Below, piece after piece: positions 28,975-38,220 of a stretch of 64,000 bases of DNA; position 1 is the first letter of the stretch; each line of letters opens with the position of its first letter. The DNA comes from Cytophagaceae bacterium (GTDB taxonomy: Bacteria; Bacteroidota; Bacteroidia; Cytophagales; UBA9547). A program made the position numbers and the translations under genes. The stretch lies in assembly GCA_027488865.1 (NCBI GenBank), contig JAIYAU010000034.1, positions 186,001 to 250,000 on the forward strand. Direction: 5' to 3'. A model generated the notes under the pieces. The model saw nothing but the letters and a program-made list of their open reading frames with translations, ran no database searches and was not told the DNA's origin.

Positions 28975-30759
28975 TCAAAAATAATTCAAATTATCTAGCT
29001 TTTTTGATATTCTAAATGCTGCATTTACCAAGCCCACATGGCTGTAGGTTTGTGGGAAATTGCCCCATTGGCTTCCTGTGGTTGCCTCCACATCTTCACT
29101 AAATAAACCTACATGGTTGGCGTATTTCATCATGTTTTGAAACTGAAGAATGGCGTCGTCAATTCTGCCTACTGCGGCAAGTGCCTCTATATACCAAAAG
29201 GCACAAATTAAAAATGTGGTTTGTGGCTCGCCAAAATCATCGGCGTGTTTATATCGATAAAACAATCCTTCAGGTGTTTTTAACTCATTTTCTAATACTT
29301 TGAGGTGTTGTTTGGCTTTATCCGAATTGGGATTAAGATAATTCATCGTGATAAGTTGCAGGGTGCTGGCATCTAGATTTTTAGAACCAATAGCACTTGT
29401 ATAAACCCCGCGCTCTTTGTCATAACATTCTTCTATTTTTTGTGCTGACTGTGCCACGAGGTTTTTCGCAGTATCAATCATTTTGCTATCCTTTTTAAGG
29501 GTATTGGCAATCTTAAGACCGGCCATGCTACCCGCCCAATGAAAAAGAAATGTATAACAATGTTGGTGCCTTCCATGTCTAAATTCCCACAGGCCAGCAT
29601 CGGGTTCGTGCATCGTTTCTCCAATTTTTTTAAGGGTTTCGTTGATAATTTTAATAGAATTGCTTCTTTCTGAATCAATAAAACGCTTATCAACATACAA
29701 CGGGAGCAGCGACATCATGATTTGGCCATAAACGTCGTTTTGGGTTTGGGTATAAGCAGCGTTGCCTACACGCACAGGGCCATTGCCAAGATATCCCTCA
29801 AGCGGTACTATTTTTTCATCCATCTGTGTACCACCCGTAATGGTGTACATGGGCTGAAAGCGCTGCTTTTCATCGAGGGTGATGTTCACTACAAATTGAA
29901 AGTATTTTTCAAGTTCTTGAAAATGACCAATATTATTAAAAGCTGTCAATGCGTAATATGAATCTCGGATCCAGCAATAGCGGTAGTCCCAGTTGCGACC
30001 ACTTTGTGGAAACTCAGGTAAACTTGTAGTGCCCGAGGCTATAATGGCGCCTGTATCTTCAAACTGATGAATTTTTAAAACCAAGGCGGAGCGAAGCACT
30101 TCTTTTTGGTAAAAACTAGAAATACTTGTTGTTTTGATCCAATCGCGCCAATGTTTGATGGTTTTACGTAAAAAATCTTCTGCTGTCGATTCTACCGCGG
30201 CCTCTAAAGGAATACCATAAGTCAAAATGAGGTATTTTGGCTCATTTAAACTGATGATTTGCTCGTCAAGTATAAAACTAAGGGGAATATTGGTAGTGAG
30301 CCTTACCTGACTTTCAAGCCCATGGTAACGAATATGTGAGCTGCCTTGGTATTCTTCAGGAATAAGTTCTCCATATTTGCCCACAGGCTTACATTTAACT
30401 TTAATTCTTGGAGCGCCGGAAATCGCCTCAATTTTTCTGATGAGCATTAAAGGTTTATAATACCTATCGTGTTGAACAAATCTTGGTGCAAAATCTGTGA
30501 CCTTAAACTTACCGTCGCTACTTTCAAACTCGGTACATAACACATTGGTGTTATCAAAGTAATATTGATTGGTATTATAGTTATCTACAGGAGGTTTTAT
30601 GGAGAAAGTCCCGCCTTTTTCTTTGTCCATTAACCCGCCAAAAATAAAACTACTATCAAAACGAGGCCAACACATCCACTTGATACTAGCTTTTTTGTCA
30701 ATGTGTGCCATGTAAGCACAATTTCCTATTACACCGAGGTCGTAAGTATGTCTGTTCAA
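28975..30759 (-). CDS. Glycoside hydrolase family 15 (glucoamylase/trehalase-like)
   Basis: A 594-residue cytoplasmic protein, read from a TTG at 30759 because the conserved N-terminal motif DLGVIGNCAYMAHIDKKASI needs the residues before the first ATG. The N-terminal beta-sandwich (to about 220) has the WPRFDSSFIFGGLMD motif. The (alpha/alpha)6 barrel follows, with SGRNWDYRYCWIRDSYYAL (substrate-binding WxxxRD), the general-acid Glu in DAGLWEFRHGR, and PQTYSHVGLVNAAF near the end. The family acts on alpha-glucans, kojibiose-type sugars or trehalose; the substrate here is not decided. No signal peptide, so it works inside the cell. A glycogen branching enzyme lies 33 kb away. Confidence 0.9.
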   Translation of the reverse strand: MNRHTYDLGVIGNCAYMAHIDKKASIKWMCWPRFDSSFIFGGLMDKEKGGTFSIKPPVDNYNTNQYYFDNTNVLCTEFESSDGKFKVTDFAPRFVQHDRYYKPLMLIRKIEAISGAPRIKVKCKPVGKYGELIPEEYQGSSHIRYHGLESQVRLTTNIPLSFILDEQIISLNEPKYLILTYGIPLEAAVESTAEDFLRKTIKHWRDWIKTTSISSFYQKEVLRSALVLKIHQFEDTGAIIASGTTSLPEFPQSGRNWDYRYCWIRDSYYALTAFNNIGHFQELEKYFQFVVNITLDEKQRFQPMYTITGGTQMDEKIVPLEGYLGNGPVRVGNAAYTQTQNDVYGQIMMSLLPLYVDKRFIDSERSNSIKIINETLKKIGETMHEPDAGLWEFRHGRHQHCYTFLFHWAGSMAGLKIANTLKKDSKMIDTAKNLVAQSAQKIEECYDKERGVYTSAIGSKNLDASTLQLITMNYLNPNSDKAKQHLKVLENELKTPEGLFYRYKHADDFGEPQTTFLICAFWYIEALAAVGRIDDAILQFQNMMKYANHVGLFSEDVEATTGSQWGNFPQTYSHVGLVNAAFRISKKLDNLNYF

Positions 30760-30908
30760 TGGGTTTGGCTTTTAAATTATAAAGCTAATTTTACAAAAGA
30801 CTACTGAACAAAACAAATTCTAATGGTTTGTTTTTAGAAATGTTGTTAAATGAAAGGCTAAGTAATTAAAAAGACAAATTAAAATAAACGTAAAAAAATA
30901 AAATGGAT

Positions 30909-31598
30909 CTATTTATTATAAACAATAAGAAATCTAAAAGCCCATTTCCAATGGATACTTGCTGCAGAAGAGTTTATAATGTTTATCCAATCGCTTTTCA
31001 CAAAACCTCTTTTTACAGAAAGTGGTGCGTCATTTTTAACCAAAGCTGAACGGGAAAAGAACTTTGTAAGCCACTTGATGCTGTAATACGCTATCCAATG
31101 CCGATGTAAATCGTTAATAAAAAATCCTAGATTTGAACAATCTTTAAAAATAGTAATTAAATTTTTTAGTTGGCTTTCGTTGAAGTGATGACAAAAAAGA
31201 GCGGAGGTAAAAATGTCAATGTTTAAATTTAACGAACGAATGTTGTTATAATCTTCACAAATAAATCGAATATTATTAAAACTACCACATGCACTTTGGG
31301 CATACTCAATGGCTTCGGGTTTAATATCCAACCCAATAAATTGAACTTGAAAATTGCGTTTTTTCGCCCATTGAGCAAGGCTAATTAAGGTGTCTCCACC
31401 TCCGCAACCCACGTCCATGACTAGATAAACTTTGTTTTTATCTACTAATAATTTTTTTAACCCAGCAATGCTTACCTTATGCCCACCTAGCCATTTGTTT
31501 ATAAAGGCCAATTCCCTTAGATTTTGAAAAAGCAAGTCCTTAGCTATATGAGGAGCATCAAGCATCTCTGCCTCATAAGAACGTAACTTTATTTCCAT
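30909..31598 (-). CDS. SAM-dependent methyltransferase
   Basis: A 229-residue class I methyltransferase. Motif I is VMDVGCGGGDTLISLA (about residue 78), followed by an acidic strand end GLDIKPEAIEYA and a motif II/III segment FICEDYNNI. The C-terminal part (NDLHRHWIAYYSIKWLTKFF) resembles the methyltransferases that Bacteroidota encode next to type III polyketide synthases, but no such synthase is here. The substrate is unknown. It starts 49 bp downstream of the small His-rich lipoprotein gene on the same strand. Confidence 0.8.
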   Translation of the reverse strand: MEIKLRSYEAEMLDAPHIAKDLLFQNLRELAFINKWLGGHKVSIAGLKKLLVDKNKVYLVMDVGCGGGDTLISLAQWAKKRNFQVQFIGLDIKPEAIEYAQSACGSFNNIRFICEDYNNIRSLNLNIDIFTSALFCHHFNESQLKNLITIFKDCSNLGFFINDLHRHWIAYYSIKWLTKFFSRSALVKNDAPLSVKRGFVKSDWINIINSSAASIHWKWAFRFLIVYNK

Positions 31599-31647
31599 TA
31601 TCTACAAATGTGTATATAATAGCCGAAATAGATCGACCCAACACTTT

Positions 31648-31776
31648 TTACTTACTTGCGTGATGTGTTGCGTGATGATGGTGTGGCTGCTTTGCACCTA
31701 TATAAGTAGCACAAGTATGTTGAGAACATGCAGCAAGAAGCATTGAAGAGGCGATAATGAGTAGTAATTTTTTCAT
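31648..31776 (-). CDS. 42-residue His-rich small lipoprotein
   Basis: A short frame from ATG 31776 to TAA 31648. It has a clean lipoprotein signal (MKKLLLIIASSMLLAAC, lipobox LAAC, Cys17), a short HTCATY motif, and a His-rich tail (QPHHHHATHHASK) with seven His in the last eleven residues. The His cluster suggests metal binding at the membrane surface. Small lipoproteins with a C-x-TY element are widespread in Bacteroidota by memory, but none has a settled role. A perfect TAATTTTG -7 box at 31817-31824 gives a leader of about 35 nt. The gene lies 49 bp upstream of the methyltransferase. Confidence 0.75.
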   Translation of the reverse strand: MKKLLLIIASSMLLAACSQHTCATYIGAKQPHHHHATHHASK

Positions 31777-31816
31777 GTAAAATTAATAATAAGCTATGAT
31801 AACGAGCACATGAAAG

Positions 31817-31824
31817 CAAAATTA
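31817..31824 (-). promoter_or_regulatory. -7 box of the small lipoprotein gene
   Basis: The minus strand reads TAATTTTG, a perfect TAnnTTTG at a suitable distance before the small ORF. No clear -33 element is visible. Confidence 0.4.
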
Positions 31825-32028
31825 ACACATTTTAATAAAATACTGGTTATAAAGATAAATATTATTTTAAAAAGCAAATATATAATAAAACCATGACTGC
31901 TAGGTGTTTCAAATTTTGACCACTGTTCAGACAATTACTATAAGATTTATAAAAAGTTGTTTTAAAATTTTAGTCTATCTTCATTATATTTACGTACTTT
32001 AAAATGTCATACTTTTAAACTACCTACG

Positions 32029-33360
32029 ATGTTTTCTATCTTAACAATCAAAAAGGAAGAATATCAAAAATTGATTTCTAGCCTCGAACAGTACAAAAGT
32101 GATGTTAAACAAGCCACGGAGTTTATTAAAGAGATTGAAAAGGGCAATTTGAATGTTTCTTACCATGGCATTTTAGACGAGGCGTCAGAGGATAAAGAAA
32201 GCTTAGCTGGCAGCTTGCTGAGCATGAGAGATCAAATGAAATCTTATGAAAATCAAGAAAGAGAAAGAAAGTGGGTGAATGAAGGTTTGGCCAAGTTTAT
32301 AGAAATATTAAGAGCAGACAACTCAGACCTCAAAACTTTATGTGAAAAAATTACCAGCAATCTTGTTCAATATTTAAATGCAAATCAAGGTTATCTTTTT
32401 ATTGTTAATGACAACGATCTCCAGGATGTACATCTTGAGCTAATGGCATGTTATGCCTATGACCGCAAAAAACATATTGATAAAAGAGTTGACATACGAG
32501 AAGGGCTCTTGGGACAAACATTTTTAGAAAAAGAAACCGTTATTTTGACAAATGTACCTCGAAACTACGTGCACATCACCTCAGGCTTAGGAGAGGCCAC
32601 CCCTGGTTTTGTAGGTATTATTCCGCTTAAGATAAACGATGTAGTATATGGAATTTTTGAAATCGCATCCTTAGAAAAGGTAGAACAATATCAAATTGAG
32701 TTTGTTGAAAAGCTCGGTGAAAGTGTGGCATCTACTATATCTTCGGCCAAAATTAACCAAAAAACTCAACAACTTTTGGCGGAGTCGCGTGAAATGACTG
32801 AAACCATGCGCTCACAAGAGGAGGAAATGCGCCAAAATATGGAAGAACTACAGGCGACGCAAGAGGAGATGGAAAAAAAATCAAATGAGATAGAAAATAA
32901 ATTTAACACCCTTAATGACTGTAACATAGCCTATATTGAATTTGATTTAGATGGCTATATTTCAAACGCCAATGACGCAATTTGCCAAACATTCGGCTAC
33001 AAACTAGAAGAAATAATTGGCAAACACCATAGCACATTTGTAACTACACAATATAAAAACTCACTTGAATATCAACAGTTTTGGACTGACCTAAGAGCAG
33101 GAAACTTGGTTAAAGGTGATTTTGAAAGAATAACCAAGTCAGGTGAAAAGGTTTATTTAAGAGCGGCTTATTCTTACTTAAGAGACGGTGCAGGTGTACC
33201 GTTTAAAATAATTAAGTTGGCCACCAATGTTACTGAAAGTGTAAATATACTACAAGAATACAACTCCAAAAAGGCGCTTTATGAATCACAAGCAGCGGAA
33301 CTATTGGAACTTAAAAGATTAGTAGCGGATTTAGAAGGCAAACTTGCAAAGAATAACTAA
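32029..33360 (+). CDS. GAF-PAS sensor protein without an output domain
   Basis: A 443-residue soluble protein. A helical, HAMP-like N-terminus (to about 85) leads to a GAF domain (about 90-245: LCEKITSNLVQYLNANQGYLF, VDIREGLLGQTFLEKET). A coiled coil follows with the EEEMRQNMEELQATQEEME signature seen in many Bacteroidota sensors, then a PAS domain (about 293-405: NIAYIEFDLDGYISNANDA, GKHHSTFV) and a short C-terminal coil. No kinase, cyclase, methyl-accepting or DNA-binding domain is present, so it must pass its signal to a partner or act as an adaptor. Convergent with the rhomboid gene, overlapping it by 4 bp. Confidence 0.85.
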   Translation: MFSILTIKKEEYQKLISSLEQYKSDVKQATEFIKEIEKGNLNVSYHGILDEASEDKESLAGSLLSMRDQMKSYENQERERKWVNEGLAKFIEILRADNSDLKTLCEKITSNLVQYLNANQGYLFIVNDNDLQDVHLELMACYAYDRKKHIDKRVDIREGLLGQTFLEKETVILTNVPRNYVHITSGLGEATPGFVGIIPLKINDVVYGIFEIASLEKVEQYQIEFVEKLGESVASTISSAKINQKTQQLLAESREMTETMRSQEEEMRQNMEELQATQEEMEKKSNEIENKFNTLNDCNIAYIEFDLDGYISNANDAICQTFGYKLEEIIGKHHSTFVTTQYKNSLEYQQFWTDLRAGNLVKGDFERITKSGEKVYLRAAYSYLRDGAGVPFKIIKLATNVTESVNILQEYNSKKALYESQAAELLELKRLVADLEGKLAKNN

Positions 33361-34235
33361 CCTTGGCTGGCCTTAAAAAGCTTTTCCTTTTCTTCCTTCG
33401 ACAAACTACTGTAGCCACTAGCAGATATTTTGTCCAATATTTTATCAATTTCTTCCTGATTGGGGGAACTATCTCTAGTCGGATTTTTAAGAATAGTTTT
33501 GTGAGTAACTTTTAATTTGGACTTTCGCTTAAAGATACTACTTGTAAAATCAACTAGTTTAAATAATGGCACTCCCCAATCGTTGCCCTTTTTTAACTCC
33601 TTGATAAATACAAATCCTAATAGTGCACCACCAAGATGAGCAATATTGCCAAAAGAATTGACTCCCAAAGTACCTGCAAAAGAAATAAGGATAAAAAAGG
33701 CCGCAAGGTATTTTAGTCTTACAGGTCCTAAAAACATTAAAAATACCGTGTAATCAGGTGACAAAGTCGCCGCTCCCACTACAATAGCATACACACACGC
33801 TGAAGCCCCTACCAAATATGCTGAAGAATGATCTTTAAAAACAGGCAAAAGATTAAATGCCAACAAGTATAAGATTCCACCAGCTAGCCCGCCATAGATA
33901 TACAGTGATAATAGTTTTTTACTTCCCAGAAACTCATAAATGATTTGACCAAAATAATATAGCCCAAGCATATTGCCAAACACATGAAAGATATCATAAT
34001 GGGTAAAGGAATACGTAAATAGCGTCCAGAACTTTAATGGAACTTCATAGATACTGCCAGGAAGACCAAGGTATGGCTTGAAGATGAGGTTGAAAAGTTC
34101 GCGTTGATTAGCAAAATATAAAACCACTTGAAGCAGCAGTAGAATTGAAAACACTACTGAGTTAATAATAATTAACCTAACTAAAGTATCCTTTTTTCTA
34201 AATGAGCTTTTAAGGTCTTCTATTACATTATTCAT
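33357..34235 (-). CDS. Rhomboid-family intramembrane serine protease (second of pair)
   Basis: A 292-residue membrane protein with about six helices and a Lys-rich cytoplasmic C-terminal tail of about 75 residues. The rhomboid catalytic dyad is intact: Ser145 in GASACVYA and His200 in GNIAHLGGALLG. The HxxxN of helix 2 (HVFGN, 84-88) is also present, with TLFTYSFTHYDIFHVFGN as the family pattern. Rhomboids cut transmembrane helices of other membrane proteins; the substrate is not known. It begins 3 bp after the stop of the neighbouring rhomboid gene, so both are very likely translated from one transcript. Confidence 0.92.
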   Translation of the reverse strand: MNNVIEDLKSSFRKKDTLVRLIIINSVVFSILLLLQVVLYFANQRELFNLIFKPYLGLPGSIYEVPLKFWTLFTYSFTHYDIFHVFGNMLGLYYFGQIIYEFLGSKKLLSLYIYGGLAGGILYLLAFNLLPVFKDHSSAYLVGASACVYAIVVGAATLSPDYTVFLMFLGPVRLKYLAAFFILISFAGTLGVNSFGNIAHLGGALLGFVFIKELKKGNDWGVPLFKLVDFTSSIFKRKSKLKVTHKTILKNPTRDSSPNQEEIDKILDKISASGYSSLSKEEKEKLFKASQG

Positions 34236-34238
34236 AGT

Positions 34239-35039
34239 CTAATAAAAGCTTTTGTTATTTCTTTTCCAAATCATGATTAATATATACGCAAAAATCATAC
34301 CCCCTATGTGTGCGTAGTGTGCCACGTTATCCCCGGGCACACGAATCATTCCCGAATATAGCTCTATTATTGCATAAAAACCAACCAAGTATTTTACTTT
34401 AACTGGGAAGGGGATGAAAAGCAACTGAAGCTCAGTATTGGGGAAAAGCAACGCCATGCCTGCCATCAGGCCAAATACCGATCCCGAAGCACCTATCATT
34501 GGCGAATCTACATAAGCGCTAATAAGATTTTTTACTTGCATTCTTGCCGCTTCTATAAATTCAATATTGTTGGGCTGGTCGGTGTAAGCCCTCACTAAAT
34601 CAGCCACCATGTAATAATGGTCTTTCACGTATTTACTAAAAAATAATTCGAAAATCTCAGGTTTGGGATTTGCCAAAAACTCGTAAGCCGCCATTTCTAC
34701 TGGATGGATTTCAAGATATTTAATAATAGCATATATTAAGCCAGCACCTATACCTGTCACAAAATAAAAGAGAATGAACCTTTTGGCACCCCATACTTTT
34801 TCCAACAAAGGACCAAAAATCAACAGACCAAACATATTTCCAAAAAGATGTTTAAAATCTCCATGAAAAAATATGTAAGTAACCAATTGAAATGGGTTGA
34901 AGTGTTTGGAATAAACATAATGCATTCCTACAATCTCAAACAAGGCTTCTTGATTAATTAACCCAAGTAATTGAACAATAAAAATGGCAATATTTATGTA
35001 GATTAAATTTTGAACAACAGGTGTAATGTTTCTAACCAT
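34239..35039 (-). CDS. Rhomboid-family intramembrane serine protease (first of pair)
   Basis: A 266-residue membrane protein with an intact rhomboid dyad: Ser185 in GASGSVFGLMAG and His244 in HYAHIGGM. The oxyanion-associated HLFGN (64-68) lies in helix 2. Unlike its neighbour it carries an insertion of about 75 residues between the third and fourth helices (about 105-180), which is soluble and charged and may shape substrate choice. It is followed after 3 bp by a second rhomboid gene on the same strand. Confidence 0.92.
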   Translation of the reverse strand: MVRNITPVVQNLIYINIAIFIVQLLGLINQEALFEIVGMHYVYSKHFNPFQLVTYIFFHGDFKHLFGNMFGLLIFGPLLEKVWGAKRFILFYFVTGIGAGLIYAIIKYLEIHPVEMAAYEFLANPKPEIFELFFSKYVKDHYYMVADLVRAYTDQPNNIEFIEAARMQVKNLISAYVDSPMIGASGSVFGLMAGMALLFPNTELQLLFIPFPVKVKYLVGFYAIIELYSGMIRVPGDNVAHYAHIGGMIFAYILIMIWKRNNKSFY

Positions 35040-35141
35040 TGGAATTGCTTAAATTATTTAGGGCTCAAAATTAATGAATAATTAAAAAGAAGTGACAACA
35101 TGGCAATAAAACCCCCATCTTTGTATTTTAGTTTTATTTTC

Positions 35142-36164
35142 ATGGATTCTTTATTTTCTTCGGCTATTCATCAATGGTATAAAATAAATAAAAGAGATTT
35201 ACCATGGCGCAATTTAAAGGATCCTTATATAATTTGGCTTTCTGAAATCATCCTCCAACAGACAAGAGTCGCGCAAGGCCTGCCTTATTTTAATAAATTC
35301 GTAGCAGCTTATCCAACAGTGTTTGATTTAGCACATGCTCCTCAAGACGAAGTACTTAGATTGTGGCAAGGGCTAGGGTATTACTCTCGTGCACGTAATC
35401 TCCATGGTACTGCGCAGGTGATAGTGTCAAAATATAACGGCATATTTCCAAGTAGTTATTCGCACTTGTTAAAGCTTAAAGGTGTAGGACAATATACTGC
35501 TGCGGCCATAGCTTCATTTGCCTTTGATGAAGATGTTGCTGTGGTTGACGGAAATGTTTACAGAGTTCTTGCACGATATTTTGGAATTGAAACGGACATT
35601 AACAGCGGCAAAGGTCAAAAGGATTTTAAACAATTAGCACAACAATTACTACCAAAAGGATTGGCCGCTGAGCATAACCAAGGAATTATGGAGTTTGGTG
35701 CGTTACAATGTGTTCCTGTTTCTCCTGATTGTTCCATTTGCCCCTTAAATGAAACCTGTGTAGCATTTTTGAAAAAAGAAGTGTCACAACTGCCAATCAA
35801 AATAAATAAAACCAAAATAAAGCAGAGATATTTTTCTTATCACGTTTTTTTAAAAGATAGGCAGCTATTTTTACATAAAAGAGAAACCAACGATATTTGG
35901 CAAGGTCTATATAATTTTCATTTATTAGAAGGGCAAGATTTTGTCAGTCCAACGGAGGGTGTTGAATTGTTCGTTTCAAAGGAGTACAATCATATACTAA
36001 CCCATCAACGAATTAAAGCTAAATTTTTTGTAATAGATGCTGAATCAATTGAAAAGCTTCCAGATTTTCTAAGTCCTTTTAGCGAAATGGAAATAGAGAA
36101 CTTGCCTAAACCAGTCCTAATAAGTAAATTTTTAAACGATTACGCTAGTAAGATTTTTAATTAA
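35142..36164 (+). CDS. mutY: A/G-specific adenine glycosylase MutY
   Basis: A 340-residue base-excision repair enzyme that removes adenine paired with 8-oxoguanine. The frame starts 14 codons earlier at 35100, but homologues begin at MDSLFSSAIHQWYK, so the ATG at 35142 is chosen. The catalytic Glu lies in WLSEIILQQTRV, the helix-hairpin-helix is LKLKGVGQYTAAAIASFAF, and the catalytic Asp is in VVDGNVYRV. The [4Fe-4S] cluster is bound by C-x6-C-x2-C-x5-C (CVPVSPDCSICPLNETC). The C-terminal NUDIX-like domain that recognises 8-oxoG follows. It overlaps the convergent sensor gene by 8 bp. Confidence 0.95.
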   Translation: MDSLFSSAIHQWYKINKRDLPWRNLKDPYIIWLSEIILQQTRVAQGLPYFNKFVAAYPTVFDLAHAPQDEVLRLWQGLGYYSRARNLHGTAQVIVSKYNGIFPSSYSHLLKLKGVGQYTAAAIASFAFDEDVAVVDGNVYRVLARYFGIETDINSGKGQKDFKQLAQQLLPKGLAAEHNQGIMEFGALQCVPVSPDCSICPLNETCVAFLKKEVSQLPIKINKTKIKQRYFSYHVFLKDRQLFLHKRETNDIWQGLYNFHLLEGQDFVSPTEGVELFVSKEYNHILTHQRIKAKFFVIDAESIEKLPDFLSPFSEMEIENLPKPVLISKFLNDYASKIFN

Positions 36165-36780
36165 AAATGAATTTACGTGCTGGGGTAGCAAGAATTACAA
36201 CATTTAAAATTACCAACAAAATAGAAAACGAAAATACCATTTGTTCTTTGGTACGGTGGCTAGCCAATAGCTCGGTATCGTTATTTTTATATATTTTGAT
36301 GATTATTTTAACAGCATCATTATAAGCATTTTCATTTTTTATAATAAGGTTATGAAAATGGTTAGACAATGTTGAAATATCTGATTTTTGAATAATTACT
36401 TGAGAAGAAATGCTCATTTTATTCATATGTTTATTTGAATTTCTAAAAGCATCTACAACAAGTTCCTTTTTGTCCTCCTCTAAATCTGAATTTTTAATAT
36501 ATTCTGCTAGCTTCTTTTGTTCTTCTTGCCAAACGCTCATTTTAGATACCATTTCTGCTACCTCATTGTCTTTGCGACTACCTTTATACACTACAATTCG
36601 CAGAATAGACTCAGATATATGATCAGCCCTCATGGTTTGTTCTTCACATAAACCCACTATCTCAGGGTTTTGAACAAAACTCTCATCTTTATTGCGAATA
36701 TTTAAAAAAGAAACTACTAATATGAGTACTATAAATAATTGTGCAGCTACATATAGAGGCAAAATTTTGGTACGGGTCAT
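36157..36780 (-). CDS. Stand-alone four-helix-bundle membrane sensor module
   Basis: A 207-residue protein with a first membrane helix (about 8-25), a periplasmic helical region with regularly spaced Asp, Glu and Lys (about 30-178), and a second membrane helix (about 183-200), ending ARKFIFN. This is the layout of a PilJ/type-4-pili-like input module of a methyl-accepting protein or histidine kinase, but no HAMP, kinase or signalling part follows. It may be a truncated gene, since the stop lies 8 bp inside the mutY end, or a sensor that works through a partner. The GAF-PAS protein without output is 3 kb away; any link is speculative. Confidence 0.65.
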   Translation of the reverse strand: MTRTKILPLYVAAQLFIVLILVVSFLNIRNKDESFVQNPEIVGLCEEQTMRADHISESILRIVVYKGSRKDNEVAEMVSKMSVWQEEQKKLAEYIKNSDLEEDKKELVVDAFRNSNKHMNKMSISSQVIIQKSDISTLSNHFHNLIIKNENAYNDAVKIIIKIYKNNDTELLASHRTKEQMVFSFSILLVILNVVILATPARKFIFN

Positions 36781-36900
36781 AACAATATTAAAAATGAGCC
36801 TAAAAATAGATTAAACTTTCAACTTCTACGATATTATAATCAATAGGTTTTGTTTTGTTTACATATTTATACTGTTACACAAATTTATTGTGTATTTTAT

Positions 36901-38100
36901 CTACAATACATTGGCCATCTGGTTTTTTGATTTAATTATTTCTTGAAGCCAAGTTTCTAATTGCAAACATTCAATAGGGTTTAATGTTGCGAAAACCAAT
37001 TCAATTTGGTTGCTATAGCTAAAATCAAAATGGAACACCCCTTGTTTAAGATTTTCTTTAAACTGGTTTGCTAAAGCCTCAAATTGCAAGTTGGGATTGT
37101 TACGGTAAGAAATCAGTTTATCATAACCCTCTTTATTAAAAATTATTAATTTGTTTGGCTGGTTGTTGCTTTTAGTCCAGTAGTTATAAACGATAGAATA
37201 AAGTTGGTCCAACGGTATTGATTTGGATAACTTAACTTCGCTGGTTTTTTTATCTAATTCCAAATAATCAAAACTAGAATGGCTTACAGCTATACTGTAT
37301 TTTGTAGTAGCATCCTTTATCAGCTGTTTGATAATAGAAAACATTATAATACCAAAAACAATAAAGATAAATCCGCAAATGATAATTGGGAAAATTTCGA
37401 AACTTACCTTGAAGCTCATTGATTTAACAACCGCATATAGGATAGAACAGAATATTGCACCAAAACCGACCAAGAAAGCTACTGTAGCAAGTTTGACCTC
37501 GTTTTGCCAAAATATAGATGTTTTGTTTAAGCCTTCTTTTTTTTCTAACTTATTTGAAAAAACAGGGCTGAAATTGGCAATGTAAATTTGACTAAGATTT
37601 ACATTCGCCCTTAACTTCTGCAAGTCCTCATTTGCCTCATTTTCGGTTGAATGTTTAGTAAGAAACCATTCTCCTCCATCCTTTTTATACAAAACAGTAT
37701 GATAATAATAGGTTTTATGTCCTTTACTACTGCTATGTGTTTCAATATAGATTCCAAATTTTTCTATCTCCTCATATTTAATGTAGCCTCGATATTGTTC
37801 TACGTCAGAAAGCTCAAGCGCCACACATCCTAACTTGTTGTCAAAGACCACCTTGCTAAGGGTCGTTTTTTTGTTGTTTTTGTCGTAAGTAAAAGCAGTA
37901 TAGACAACAAAAATTCCAATTGACGGGAATACTAACTTAAATATTAAAAAAGGAAACTCCCAAGGCATAAGTAATAACATTACCAAACCTACTAAGGTAA
38001 ATATTGAACCAACTATTAAGAAAACCGTTTTTGTAGAACCACTGTTAGCCCTTTCCAATATCACTTGGTCGGCCGAGGAGGATTTTATTTGAAGTGACAT
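36901..38100 (-). CDS. Polytopic membrane protein of unknown function
   Basis: A 399-residue protein with two membrane helix pairs, near residues 22-65 (FLIVGSIFTLVGLVMLLL) and 205-265 (LATVAFLVGFGAIFCSILYAV). The parts between and after them look soluble and beta-rich (FGIYIETHSSSKGHKTYYYH; FDYLELDKKTSEVKLSKSI), with a similar arrangement in each half, so an internal duplication is possible. No family is recognised. A perfect TAATTTTG -7 box lies at 38123-38130 on the minus strand, giving a leader of about 15 nt. Confidence 0.7.
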   Translation of the reverse strand: MSLQIKSSSADQVILERANSGSTKTVFLIVGSIFTLVGLVMLLLMPWEFPFLIFKLVFPSIGIFVVYTAFTYDKNNKKTTLSKVVFDNKLGCVALELSDVEQYRGYIKYEEIEKFGIYIETHSSSKGHKTYYYHTVLYKKDGGEWFLTKHSTENEANEDLQKLRANVNLSQIYIANFSPVFSNKLEKKEGLNKTSIFWQNEVKLATVAFLVGFGAIFCSILYAVVKSMSFKVSFEIFPIIICGFIFIVFGIIMFSIIKQLIKDATTKYSIAVSHSSFDYLELDKKTSEVKLSKSIPLDQLYSIVYNYWTKSNNQPNKLIIFNKEGYDKLISYRNNPNLQFEALANQFKENLKQGVFHFDFSYSNQIELVFATLNPIECLQLETWLQEIIKSKNQMANVL

Positions 38101-38220
38101 AACATAAAATTTAGGGTACCTTCAAAATTACATTTTTTGAAGTAAAGATTGAAAAAATTTTGGACAATCTAATAAAATAATTAATCCTTTAAGCTTTGCC
38201 TAATATTTACGTATTAATTT

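Noticed and set aside
29478-29961. Frames on both strands inside the GH15 gene
   Set aside because: Shadows of a gene with full-length catalytic motifs.
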